Positions 49,301 to 54,515 of a DNA stretch of 64,000 nucleotides are shown here, one piece after another. Under the pieces are notes generated by a model, which had not been told where the DNA came from, ran no database searches, and worked only from the letters and a program-made list of their open reading frames with translations. Position 1 is the first letter of the stretch. Every line of letters begins with the position of its first letter. Source of the DNA: Monocercomonoides exilis (lineage: Eukaryota > Preaxostyla > Oxymonadida > Polymastigidae). A program made the position numbers and the translations under genes. The DNA lies in contig LSRY02000047.1 in the NCBI GenBank assembly GCA_001643675.2, positions 310,001-374,000 on the forward strand, in the 5' to 3' direction.

Positions 49301-52300
49301 CTTGTTTCTTCATTTTCATTGAAATTTCTTCTTCTCTTTTGAATTTTCTTGCTTTTCCTGCTTTTCTCGCTTTTTTTCTCGCTTCTTTTCCCACTTCTTC
49401 TGCTTTTATTAGCAAGATCATCATCATCATCATCATCATATTCTTCTTCTTCTTCTTCATTGTTATTATTGAATGGACTATCAAACATAGCAGAAGTTGG
49501 AGTTTTAGGTGTTTTAGGCGATTTTGGTGAAAAAGGCGAATAAAAAGAAGAAGAATAAGGCGATGTTGGAATTGCTCCTCCTTCACTGTCATATTCTTCC
49601 GAACTCAAATTATTGTCCCTCTTCCTTCTTCTTTCTCTTTCTCTTTCTCTTTCTTTCTTTCTTTCTCTTTCTCTTTCCTTTCTCTTCCTTCTTTCTCCTT
49701 CTTTTCTCTTCCTCTGAACTTCTATGTTTTCCCTCGCTTTCTTCACTTCGTTCATCAAATGTATTCGACTTATCAAATTCACCAACACATCCAAAACACT
49801 CACAATTCTTTTCAAAAGCCGTTTGGCGCTGTTTCGCGCTTCCAAATTAAGCATCGCAGCGAAAATTCCGCTGGCTGCCTCGTTTTGCTGCTTCAGCCAT
49901 ATCTCCTGGGCAGTTGCGGAATAAAGAGAAAGAGATTTGCTGTAGATGTGTTCGAGAGAAGAAGAGGAGGAGGAAGAGGAAGAAGATGACGAAGAAGATG
50001 ATGATGAGGATGAAGGGGAAGAAGAGAGGGAAGAAGGGGAAGAAGAAGAAGAGCGAGTGTGTAATGTATTTTGAGGTGATTTTTGAGGAAGAATTTCTTT
50101 TGAATGAGAAACAGAAGAAGAAGAAGAAGAAGAAGAAGTTGATGATGATGATGAAGATGATGATGAAGCTGAATGAACATAATTTGTGTTATGATTGTTG
50201 CTGTTGTTGATTTTAGCAAATGACACGAGATATTTGCAAAGTGACACTAAAAATGGCGAAATTACATGTTTTTGGTGAGTTAACCATTTTCTCGTTGTTT
50301 TGCGCATTTCAATCGCTTCTTTTCCTCTTTTTTCGTTTTCTTCTTCTCCTTCTTCTTCTCCTTCTTTTCCTTCTTTCTCTTTCTCTCCTTCTTCTTTTTC
50401 TTCTCTTTTCCCTTTCTCCCTCCCTCTCCTCCTCTCCTCCACATTCATAATTTCTCCGCTCCACCAATTAATTTCTCCGATCGTTTCTTTGTTTCTCTCT
50501 CTGTTTATTTTCTGCTGCGAAAGAAGAAGAAAATGTCTGTGAATGAGCAAGGCGCCTGTAACAATCAGTTTTCGTGTCAAAAGCGAAGAAATCTCACAAA
50601 ACTTGTCTAAAAATGTGGGTTTGGAGAAAGAAGAGGAGGAGGAGGAGGAAAGGGGGAAAGAAGAAGAAAAGAGAGAAGAAGAAGGGAAATAAGAAGAGGA
50701 GGAGGAGGAATATGGTTGAATCAAAAATGGATGTTGTTGATGTGACTGAATATTTGTGTATGAAGAATGAAATGAAGGAGTGCGAAATGAAGAAGAGGAG
50801 GAGGAAGAAGAGAAAGAAGAGGAAGAGGAAGAAGAAGAAGAAGAAGAAGGAAATGTTGGAATTGGTTGAGATGAAGTGTTCTGAAACAGCAATTCGGATG
50901 AATTGAAAGGATGAGAAGAAGAAGAAGCAGAAGAAGAGGAGGAAGAAGAAGAAGAAGAAGAGGAAGAGGAAGAGGAAGACGCAGAAGAAGCAGAAGAAGA
51001 ATTGACAATATTTGAAGCTTGCACATTTTTTATCGAGTCTGACTGCATCTGTCCAGCAGATTGGTGAAATGGCAGTAAATTTTGCTGCATTTGTGGTATT
51101 TTCTCTATTTTCTCTGTTTGCTCTAATTTCAATGAATTTATTGAATTTGATGCATTTTGTGCTTCAATTGGCTGAAGTGATTGTGATTTGTCTGAACATT
51201 CAGAAAAGAGAGAGTGAATTTCATTCAACTGAGCAGTGGCATTGCGGGCAGTATATATCAGCTGCTTTTGAAGAAAAATGTCATCAGCTCGGAAAAATGA
51301 AGAAGAAGGAGAAGAAATAGAGGAAGAAGAAGAGGAGGAGGAAAGGAAAGAAGAAGAACTTTTTGAATGTTTTATTTGTGAAGGAGAAGTGAAATGTGTT
51401 GTTTCTGAAGCTGATTGCTTCGGATGAGTACGAGGTTGAAGGGAAATGGAAGGGGAAAATGAAGATGAAGGTGAATGAGATGGAGAATGAATATCTTGAT
51501 GAAAAGTTGATTGATTAAAATAAAGAGAGATGTTAAAAGAAAGTGCGAGGAATATTGCTTGGCCTTTGTCTTGGAGCGATTCAAGGCAAAGACTGTTACT
51601 TTGTTCTGATTCTTCTTTGGCACTTTCAACTGGTGGTGTGTCGAAAAACAATTGAATTTCGTCCAATGTCATTGACTGAAAGAAGTAATGGCAGTTCTTT
51701 TGGAATAAATAAAAAACCTTTCGAAGGGAATATTTGGTTGTCTCTGAACGTTTTTGAAAAGAGTTTGCAAGAATTGCAACTAGTTGAGTGATTGTAAATG
51801 GAATTTTTACCGTGTTTGAGCTCTTATCCGAATCTTGGGCCAATTTATCTTGAATCCAAAGAAGAAGCGCTTCAATTCCATTTCGCCCCTCAAAAACTAA
51901 TGATGAAAGAGTCAGCTTTTCAAATAATTGCCACAGAAGAGATTCTTCCGCGCCTTCTTTTTCTTTCACAATTGAAACAGCTATTTCATGTGCCTGGGAT
52001 TGTGAAAATAATTTTGAATCCTTCAGACATCTTTCCATTTGAGAAATTTTCCCAAACTGTCTCAGATTACTAGATCTATGGTGAGACTGATAAAATGTCC
52101 CGTGTTGCTCCAAAAATCGATCGAAAATAGCAGGAAGAATCCATGTTCCATCTTGTTTCATTGAAAGTGAAGGCAAAAAAGTTACAAATGGATTGTTCTC
52201 TTTTGATAATTTAATTTTTGAAACTGACAGGCGGCTATTCCCTGATAAAATCGATTTTTGTTCAGTCTTGCTTGACAATGAATTTATCGTTCGTTTTTGA

Positions 52301-52488
52301 AGTTTTGTTTCTTCATCTAAATTCCATTTATGTAAGGCAGAATCCAAAAAAGAAGTATTATCGCTTTCATCATCAATTTCTAAAGCAAATGATTCGTTTT
52401 GAATTGGTTCGTTTTCTGGATATCGAAGTACAAAATGCACCCATTCAAGAAGAAGATTTTTAAACGCATTTTGAAGCTTCTGGCTCAT
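31378..52488 (-). CDS. giant 7036-aa protein, single uninterrupted exon
   Basis: One open frame of 21.1 kb runs from MSQKLQNAFKNLL to an acidic Ser/Asp tail (SDSESELDSDSDSK) and a TGA. No family is recognised. The N-terminal third alternates helical segments with low complexity: Ser tracts (e.g. residues ~1216-1244), an Arg/Glu/Lys block near ~920-963 (RKRKERERERKKERERERER) and a highly charged Glu/Lys stretch ~1570-1643. From ~2000 to the C-terminus the composition is more normal: long helical, spectrin- or coiled-coil-like segments rich in Glu, Gln, Asn, Leu and Ser. One hydrophobic segment near 2282-2305 (LHILLVLSFNFIAIIVALID) could be a TM helix or a buried core helix. No signal peptide, kinase, ATPase or motor motif (no P-loop noticed) was seen. 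A scaffold or cytoskeletal role is possible but unproven. Its 5' end lies 243 nt from the tetraspanin-like gene upstream on the same strand. Confidence 0.85.
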   Translation of the reverse strand: MSQKLQNAFKNLLLEWVHFVLRYPENEPIQNESFALEIDDESDNTSFLDSALHKWNLDEETKLQKRTINSLSSKTEQKSILSGNSRLSVSKIKLSKENNPFVTFLPSLSMKQDGTWILPAIFDRFLEQHGTFYQSHHRSSNLRQFGKISQMERCLKDSKLFSQSQAHEIAVSIVKEKEGAEESLLWQLFEKLTLSSLVFEGRNGIEALLLWIQDKLAQDSDKSSNTVKIPFTITQLVAILANSFQKRSETTKYSLRKVFYLFQKNCHYFFQSMTLDEIQLFFDTPPVESAKEESEQSNSLCLESLQDKGQAIFLALSFNISLYFNQSTFHQDIHSPSHSPSSSFSPSISLQPRTHPKQSASETTHFTSPSQIKHSKSSSSFLSSSSSSSSISSPSSSFFRADDIFLQKQLIYTARNATAQLNEIHSLFSECSDKSQSLQPIEAQNASNSINSLKLEQTEKIEKIPQMQQNLLPFHQSAGQMQSDSIKNVQASNIVNSSSASSASSSSSSSSSSSSSSSSSASSSSHPFNSSELLFQNTSSQPIPTFPSSSSSSSSSSSFSSSSSSSSFRTPSFHSSYTNIQSHQQHPFLIQPYSSSSSSYFPSSSLFSSSFPLSSSSSSSFSKPTFLDKFCEISSLLTRKLIVTGALLIHRHFLLLSQQKINRERNKETIGEINWWSGEIMNVEERRRGREKGKREEKEEGEKEKEGKEGEEEGEEENEKRGKEAIEMRKTTRKWLTHQKHVISPFLVSLCKYLVSFAKINNSNNHNTNYVHSASSSSSSSSSTSSSSSSSSVSHSKEILPQKSPQNTLHTRSSSSSPSSLSSSPSSSSSSSSSSSSSSSSSSSLEHIYSKSLSLYSATAQEIWLKQQNEAASGIFAAMLNLEARNSAKRLLKRIVSVLDVLVNLISRIHLMNEVKKARENIEVQRKRKEGERRKRKERERERKKERERERERRRKRDNNLSSEEYDSEGGAIPTSPYSSSFYSPFSPKSPKTPKTPTSAMFDSPFNNNNEEEEEEYDDDDDDDLANKSRRSGKRSEKKSEKSRKSKKIQKRRRNFNENEETSEEESDSCQLKPFPAPRFNVSLTASEQKMSQNNTQKMNLIENSPNSSNLPSKLLPAASTFSSSSSVPMPLTPSSQITLTSSSSSSSSSSSSSSSSHFLQEELPFLTLSAFHLMLLHIHMHFYSLLLNSLRQFDQNSINNNNNNTSSSASSSPPLSSSSSSSSSSSSSSSSSSSSSSSSSSSSLSSSSSSSSSIQPPHSLYHSQPHPLSSSSSSPFPHSSLPPPPPPPLLSYLRFTFSELFLNEHATLFHSFFFRFISRSLLTTLPRKMASTNIHSNTSAANSSVNISSIGLNSSSPSASVSSSSSSSSSSSSTSEITSQHLQSSSPITSSSSSSSSSSSFSSSSSSPQSSSSSSSSSSSSSLFLPQTSPHFTKPSSIASFMSVSSPSQAIIRSPAPSLASSVFISRLPYQHNYPSSSSSSSSSSSSSSSSSYSSSSSLLFSPIPIPLSRLLPLFAKIFKALSKETGKLTQNFVGRIEKLGDEKETAREEKERLETFLRVALLTAEVDEEEEEEGKEEEKEKEEKEEKEKKKEEEEEEEAKEEAKQKEKQEEKEEMKDEEMKEEEEEKNNEEVIKKDTNEKEEKSSVSTDKQVYSTVESDESGTKKEIPSEIKQNNENVTKPEILKENNEENGEVQMKKEEAGSSNNTSEQLHFSSPQIDSLRQTPPSELPTSTTAASFSSSTSSSSSTPSSSSSSSSSSSSSSSSFPTFTKQNITESELPLSTVAGPMTMKQLCSQLDDWIELSTRQVLDEDEGEGEGNGNGYENDNTICEKEEFAMTDRSSVSYQSGRNACGVGERERMMKGRMEEGEGERGEKGERGERGEREREREANTEADKKSSYSQLDTKSQGTQRNSHFTQESSFSGSTYRSSEGSSNDSQTIESVRMKEDCPELELAEKEEFRKRKEKLEIHRLFTHVKHLVRRREEERSLKMGKGYSSSLSSSSSSALSSSFSSSSSSSFPVCSHLTEAHSKFRSLLSFLSTDFATLFRSRPLVFTFSQFHEKDADLKASSSPLWGNPATFNENVQNTSSFNQNSSLSTSSNSTSSSSSSSFLSVSEPDFPSLDESLSSYVHSKAVGQFLDVLFSQRNKLTPLDCVLNEQKEKMMKEMKMFGKVGMEEKERCNEDFVKEGADCFDWTYASKDELQHQNEEEEEEEKERLSPSKFRQNFSDQLDEMLDLLPFSLVFSQSVSSASASSASSSISMSHSYSMKYLYPMTNPFQTQLLHILLVLSFNFIAIIVALIDVTRCQLHPIEGEGLASNISSSSSSSSSRKTHKHSKQEENNSELHNSQANASDITSPQNVNQQYNEMNNEQLLNRNGEEQEEYLSDSSEDNMSDMEEDEKIVLKTMVAEYENRINDEKRRNLQTQIESEFGRKMSFDECFAFAKAQLDLAKRQLNEESDKISSSQFHSELVQTSSSCCASPILSRLNDLNSSLLFLTMHQTPLFRLCVESPLSFSVSSLAIERKNRWKAAGRLLDEVAELFYDEQKRTIGNEIKSRKRMEIEEIDGNEIEKEGNNMEEYSSDDKFNETNDSKPLCSDEHSSPYPYELHPNRLFVDFLCSAIPNWISAAKEFFAQTSFLGVFLDNAGKISVVTNTFEQNNSSDLFHTEAYNNEDEMHMINENETSKDFDPAEQKDASEEHHSTASNNQSVHLPQKQLIILADSIQDLLLQSNEGTQQTTAFQSKLRSEDLTAFRNQSDVEMWRAQCDILLKKQLIISAVLKTLKEAIQEGEDKNCEILEKIEKIIEIATKRLTKSLTLLILVDTNIYKQNKNMKSKRQHANSRSISSSSTSNTFLLSPSQEYSSSLFSIKDSILQSMSDVFAVQPSFSSPLLSSFASELLNSQISDQTQKSIVSSRLLSLLSHPADVDVEHVVRMISGNSDSQKAIQTASYTPTDSSSFATQSVEAPLKVSPFIPLLSSLKGTLLQWQEIDSSMTSKLCAFCLSQFSAFHSELAKTPLILCVCQHQKDESVDGSEQEWDSRCKFMKQIGDSLKLSNSNIDNNDEKRSSSLKETCCTENDSTQSASSSNCLLHFEPKIMTHPAITQSFTSFNTFLSHSQAVLSELKQIASTANAQCIQFLEERNRIESANEWKKYEEVSGEANAMFHLLNSLEEKMRMWEAVLTNASESEEMNDEEAKEKQSGGFRKKQSDRASEESESSHSANVEMRQRLPSLIKWKAILEDELRGVEILISRFIQPVAQFITSYCSEVCDTYNKLLFFWEKYKTRERSNEQKGEFQMKQSEGTKSLNQYMASGFSELKITSKQRDSLKYSEIDISNTNQQNDALHSSTEGYFDNFEHQCDENDDKEMFISLCSKVTYLQAVYPIASEFLVLVKNVMRFVQHFQSHLDSSSSSASLQSSDIQESLQLSDSCDQYENNEEFASSPQISDMFQSSTENPSPLQNATLSPLSSSSSPSQLLNEQNKKNGSYSNSFSCGAYDEALTNMMEHASQHIYGASNGSDDNQRYTSSSAPSSNPYEPVNNFAPPSYLKMTSSFSQAIPEEQPTDIPLPLHSPPALLTIQQEFTTLSSLTLKLSPLILSHIPSNMNQTKWQHITVIEAIAFLSNFASRFTCPPQFVQQVKWLKERCADEKDAAADLNLHNNHEKAENNNDEILGFESVASSILLTGFSKSLHNLLFPSTEMKHISAVSMMDDKTLKLLLSFLQKLKDALLQTQSNQRNYPSNAKDHIQLPKELRVTTLKSSTSTIFSSSSARSSLNAPLLSAVNASVIPPHPLLPYVIRAIDSFVAYLQSQMRKHTEHTLFVFADGNDDSEDADEGIEEADEDEDDDEYNRHFNRNKENNQESGMRIHSKGNKEEYDEEENEDGEEADDMLREIKRNDSEKDEEENKNEIQAMNEEECEKEEKEQNKNGSPIPQQSFTPLLQSDFDNAANHKRNSSASSSSSASSASSLEISLSSSSQSSVDILFASLSSYQKNLYYLLRSAEEARCNCRIIPNEQQDDTENLTEGKKNKNGEADMEASFESLQSENEREEDENKEEADADGVDEAVKMCLQQITKRNQMIKLEINTLEHLESSIQGRCNAMCSDECFDKQKSKETKATSLIDSTEVEKDDEQNELLASNSMNSSDESEETIEKEDENNESFDMETEKCDCGLCQEVISSLLMDDLREFFDQTQTAQKRYLEHLLQSKKATKSEANRSRMEKKNSPNNSTLFESKVSILSLSPSSSSPSDASQISKSDISDISKRAGLLKNSFESVRKSLDEFLETNTHIPISLSASAATTFSASVRSSSASPSISPAPSPVLSMSPFSIASTIVRNGHYIPDCLSTIAENQQKLRDIWCNSSTLLVEIAEISSSSEFSLQHNNQNSKQTPSPSQSPGQLRIIQTTVSEVKSLLSDVWSLQCILLETQKKLEEELKEQMARTDQQVIHPQLYVAVDLLTKEAAEAKKMKKKGRRSNEDGLPSNDMLSSFSTFSSTGISPSLNESSASVASALTSQSFASSSSTSSPKHNYPRDLLVVHSLQLLFWCYKWHLLFIAGVDSQTQSGWNNLLAECAEEEENMFKRGCSLQMLLDAIEQRKERGENEKDEKEQQTKGEMEDLAMSNINSMNQDYSDIKLGLYDKSKLELQNSEITTRRSFENGSGLNSIRSIYSERKREEKEEFTDEGDEDEEDEEDYGEFSYPPSSFFSCVYSYWFLFSDSKDKLTDELVAKQEKMEDVLKRVDAMEDVCEGTSEVIEELIEAMKVSKEEADAVASGIVEDEGEDEVKEDEQKSSENEYFAEKMMSDLSKGNSSLSNSTKIKTRTASPLSQRTSLSQILLLHVTTFRDASINIKNAIAQLSEMDVWTEEELKLHEEFERESLLSQKEEIANEKRNKETVLNREMDGEGAELTLLDSSMNTDSSQIDELSQQPSFSIRDHSHISSLIDKWNNLCEQFIQISQHLLHLLQSVDHDIVSEMLRNTVLNIAERTIEDAEFILQSHLDDCQKTNYSQQEWEVTMALSSPSSFSSESVAAITHLPLCLYPNALHQQVIRMFLKLLNNKLSTIYTIPTSTEEMCDNLDEKSSYEHTKRLYSETNSVKLRSVKSYLPSFQTSSSPTLSLPQYASMIAPRIESFNAFIQRMLFLLNAIKQKKFDESTAQTKSAEDLLLFLRKMNENANELNEMRKEENYSKIEQTTQKEKIVKKLRSKLKSQLKDLKKEKTIETLLYLRNPNNDANDVAEISNKTQAQTHSQLNVTVNSVVSFLFDFFFNPSLFASTDALYEKEKQLMTAPELALRNILFPTSASAVSTFYSNMFELAGLINDESKEISVSFESAVHKLPVRIQINDEEKQIDGLTSSPDFPQITKANIRSFAALSNMFDASSDKFNHSTNGGDIEKTIQMFCSLAQKSAISNNQISILLPFFSVSPPLHSVLASEKQIYLSSRLCTTDSSQELSLSISSDNPNSQLDSTTGIEGTERDVSSSFLNSTAASPEQTIALIEMCTQSQKQLKRAELNSVAVMQEISPSAHRQLREMSNMEILMGIASFLLQFLESAKGTVDKVEAAYKEYLKVQKEKDENQMKNLSNQQIEKNKLHYRRFSEEENDNTNPDSENCNENILNGKIQIDQIVMQCFTAILFYQTQFVRYDPLMKFYSSVVELRDFTSNAEDVRQAEQLNIQIKSEWNAKIKALADLQSRFTSCSRDIIDNILNNRTKYVQLEVYQIWAQKMLECCFGKTQSLTQMNSKSELFVIFKDQQMIRRTSKNELSRVKEGEFVNQQMHEASNSRFDSTFDDTLEDIDGSVETFSQMQMDLSAKRSVDYCTLLMKMMNSLLENSGMEFEKSSDSFATTKQKMLFASMLCLQITDEAQSRSIDSENTEELHKNYSKEMEMQKSFIRMPNAFVCGTEEHIFFSHLFIEHSTQPPAKYPSNCGLNALFDSEYMEFYLLFALSNIACEYSSLLDSTIVNCVTLCEAFANSASKINVAMTNYSSLSSLTYTNCLEELLKAKNALEQACHCLNNPSINTTPLNKFIFGEDQSKRNETKESEEIDGITEDSQYNEDAELQKVFRVDPTAFLSSLSNFAEICDLLDGSIQRCLFILRKKGEKAKENGEFNHDIIIPFASVNSIIPSTRQPLFLSLRLSEAVSTITLLVETFKELHTRIFEQSEQFEQLSTQRSLLQMQQNRITKGLSKAEAYFCTRCFEDDWNMWILKGFEEDADDSQNETEENNEYEYEDGNEESVEHIETESENNASGMDCEKFERASCASSLISHKPPPLNLQTEPVFSYSDKNSAFQKIRFPKLILSTLFRSIAEYAHYLLLIVQHPLSINTERINLFSGFAQLAKRVMFICYNWTFTHRRVISIYPLTCAARVLLTEFDRLLRRMSEAKKSEELATSGGVIRMEFIEEEEKAKEEGGEIKDLDIENTENGSLQQTSPSTEQNNNSQVQTPQKNSISALASPLSSPESKMTEQSRQQLQGDKQMKDNLMKLSTILKDTNIECSAVESSLKAVVSAILSSRASSLTSLLYQSMEQIVKLFHSISSSASNILTKDKIQFGQIKHSNMVISESQRSASFEEHTQEESSKINVESSNEIAQHERHIFDSLLEILEQLTAQCKPSILSCNQEMPTATEATNTNTSNLSSFSHSTPKDSTEMNSILSNFGAFFATVSFTAANLKHVHLSLSNILETEGKVEGSDLDSAANAASKERRNTKYTQNSLGKQSFSLSSPSSIQMSQALSPSSSTSLSSPSKISSNPTAFTNSVLNLYSTLNLSHQQEFLSASIQKEDNNVSSCQSLQSSIQTLSLKHITPSLPLISVSLNRNALSDQASPFYDTLLFKQDDDSLLKSSTNSSSLSSNAEQMSLSAKLVSSKLSKLTHNLVDSQTGTHFLLSQLTSLLPSWVERNTNIVKEEKASVYKYCCDAILSEALITWNLAENKLPKMVEMIEALKQETSSGNEFIQNMLEEFSEAVDDNEHKTVSVHDDSSFVPFVCISSSNQQFVSEMKEAQKQMLSTNESATALMDAFNSDSESELDSDSDSK
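48758..48842 (-). repeat. GAA/TTC trinucleotide run (polyS in the giant gene)
   Basis: About 28 uninterrupted GAA units on the plus strand read as TTC/TCT repeats on the coding strand, giving a Ser run near residues 1216-1244. It is the purest of more than a dozen such tracts in the gene. Antisense frames over it give spurious Lys/Glu-rich proteins. Confidence 0.9.
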
Positions 52489-52731
52489 GAATCCAACTTC
52501 AAAAAATGCGAATTTTTATTAAAAATAATAATGGGTTTCTCAACATCAACGACATGTTATGAATAGTCCACCAAAAGCGAGGAAATGATACAAAGATAGG
52601 ATGAACATTCATATCTCAAAAAAATTAATCAATTGGAAAATATTGAAAATAAAATTCAACGGCATCAATAACAAAACATATGATTAAACTTCTTAGCTTT
52701 AAAAAAAAAACTGTTCTCAAAACATTTTCAG

Positions 52732-54168
52732 TTAATATGCAACATCACGATGTTGCCTATAATCTGGCATTGGAGCGGAAAGATCGTCACGTGCTTGTGG
52801 TTTCTGAATAATTGAATGATTCAAATTATTAGACAAATATCAAACAGATAAAAAATGAAAGTATTTCATAAATTTCAATAAAAGTAAAAAGTGTGTAGAA
52901 AAAAATTAAAAACACAAATATTAATATACAAATACATATAAATAAATTTTTTGTTTTGAAAATAGAAAAATAAAAATGTTTGTAAAGCACACTTGTTTGC
53001 AAGCCATGCAAGCAGAAATCATGACTAAGAATAAGAAGATAACAATAATAAAGGCAATAGCTACAACAATGCTGAGCCATCCGCCAAGCATATCCTTCAT
53101 GTATTTAATGATAGTTGAAAATGTCACGTTGGACATGCATTTTGCTTTTTCGGCATCGTCTTTGATGAGCCCGCAGAGATTTTCCTGAAGTGCCACTTGC
53201 ATTTCTAAGCATGTCTTCTGATTGTCACCTGAGCACATGTTATCCAAGACCTTGAAGACGGCTGTCTGTGCAGCTATGCCCACAATGCCCACAGCAAGGA
53301 ATGCAATAAACAGAATAATAACACCAATCAAGTAGATAAACAAGAGGCATCGTGACTTGTGCCCACAGCATGCGGAGATTAAACCAAATAATCCCCAAAG
53401 AAGCAACAAAGCACCAACAACGATAACTACAACGAATACAGGGGTTCCTATTGTAACTGTTGAAAACTTGGTTCCAGATGCAACTAAAAATCCACTTAAT
53501 CCTGCAATAACTATTCCGACAACGAACATCACAATTGATCCTGCAGCGATAAAGAACTTGAAAAATAGTTGATACCCCATATGGAACGATGTGACAATCA
53601 GTACAAAAAAGATCACTCCACCAATCACACAGCACACAACACCAACAGTCGTAACTGAAGTAATTATTGTCTTGACAAATTTGTTAACATCTGCGAGATC
53701 AGCTTTTGATATTCCAGAAAAAATCTTCACAATCTGATCTTTGCTTTGTGTCATGATCCATTCGATCGTTGGTTTAATGCATATGCAAGCAATTCCCAAA
53801 ATAACAAAGACAATGCACAATACCATCATCACAATGAAGAAAAGAACTATGCAAAAAGTATATTTTCCTTTCTCACGTGGGTTATATGCAGCACCCAAAA
53901 ATCCACAAACTGAAACTCCCAATCCTAGAACACCAAATATTATAACTCCTACACCAAATGCAGCAAATCCTTTCATATTCACTGTTGCAATAATTCCAAT
54001 GATTGTTGCAGCAAGGAATAAAAGCATTAATACGATGGAAATAATCCTCAAAAATATTTTCGTGCACTTATTAGCTATATGGTAAAATAACAAAAATCAA
54101 ATTGAAAAATACACGTAAAATAAGTAGTTCAAATATTTGTGATAAATTATCACTTGCAAACCAGCCAT
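52732..54168 (-). CDS. tandem (8-TM) tetraspanin-like membrane protein, 3 exons
   Basis: Model (minus strand): exons 54168-54162 (ATGGCTG only), 54074-52993, 52803-52732; 386 aa, phases 1 and 0. The first intron opens with GTTTGCA, the second with GTGTGC. The protein begins MAANKCTKIFLRII and contains eight hydrophobic helices in two sets of four: three close helices, a larger polar loop, then the fourth. The second half has a CCG motif after its second helix (SACCGHKSRC) and a Cys-containing large loop (MCSGDNQKTCLEM, ENLCGLI, KCMSN) before the last helix, as in tetraspanins. The first half has CGFLGAAY at the equivalent place and a Cys-poor loop. The last exon adds a cytoplasmic tail ending DYRQHRDVAY. 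A standard tetraspanin has four TM helices and ~200-250 aa, so this looks like an internal duplication or fusion. It is divergent from the ROST/AIG1-like gene. Confidence 0.8.
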
Positions 54169-54515
54169 TTGATGAATTCAATTCACAATAGTGAATATAT
54201 GAATATATTCAAATAAAGGGGATTCTTGCCATAATAATGTTAGTGCTTTGTTGTCAGTGTTTATTTATTGAATGAAATTGTTAACATGAATGAAAACAAT
54301 TTTATCAAAATTCACAGCAGTTTTCCAAATCGTTTGCATGACATTTTCTTCCATTCCATTGATCAATATTTTAATTGAATTTGCAGGAATGTGTTTTTTG
54401 CCGGAAATTGCCTAAAATGATATCTTTAGTGTTATCGATAACATAAAGCTGAATAATACTCAAAGATAAATCATCACAAATTTTGATCATAATTTTGCAT
54501 AATAAAAATATTGAA
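54169..54515. promoter_or_regulatory. divergent promoter region, tetraspanin-like / ROST-like
   Basis: 347 nt separates the two ATGs on opposite strands, so both promoters must lie here unless 5' leaders are spliced. The DNA is AT-rich; no specific element is claimed. Confidence 0.4.

Noticed and set aside
49600-49730. Arg/Glu repeat as a possible CRISPR-like or satellite array
   Set aside because: The TTTCTC periodicity is a coding repeat (Arg-Glu-Arg-Glu) inside the giant frame; there are no spacers.
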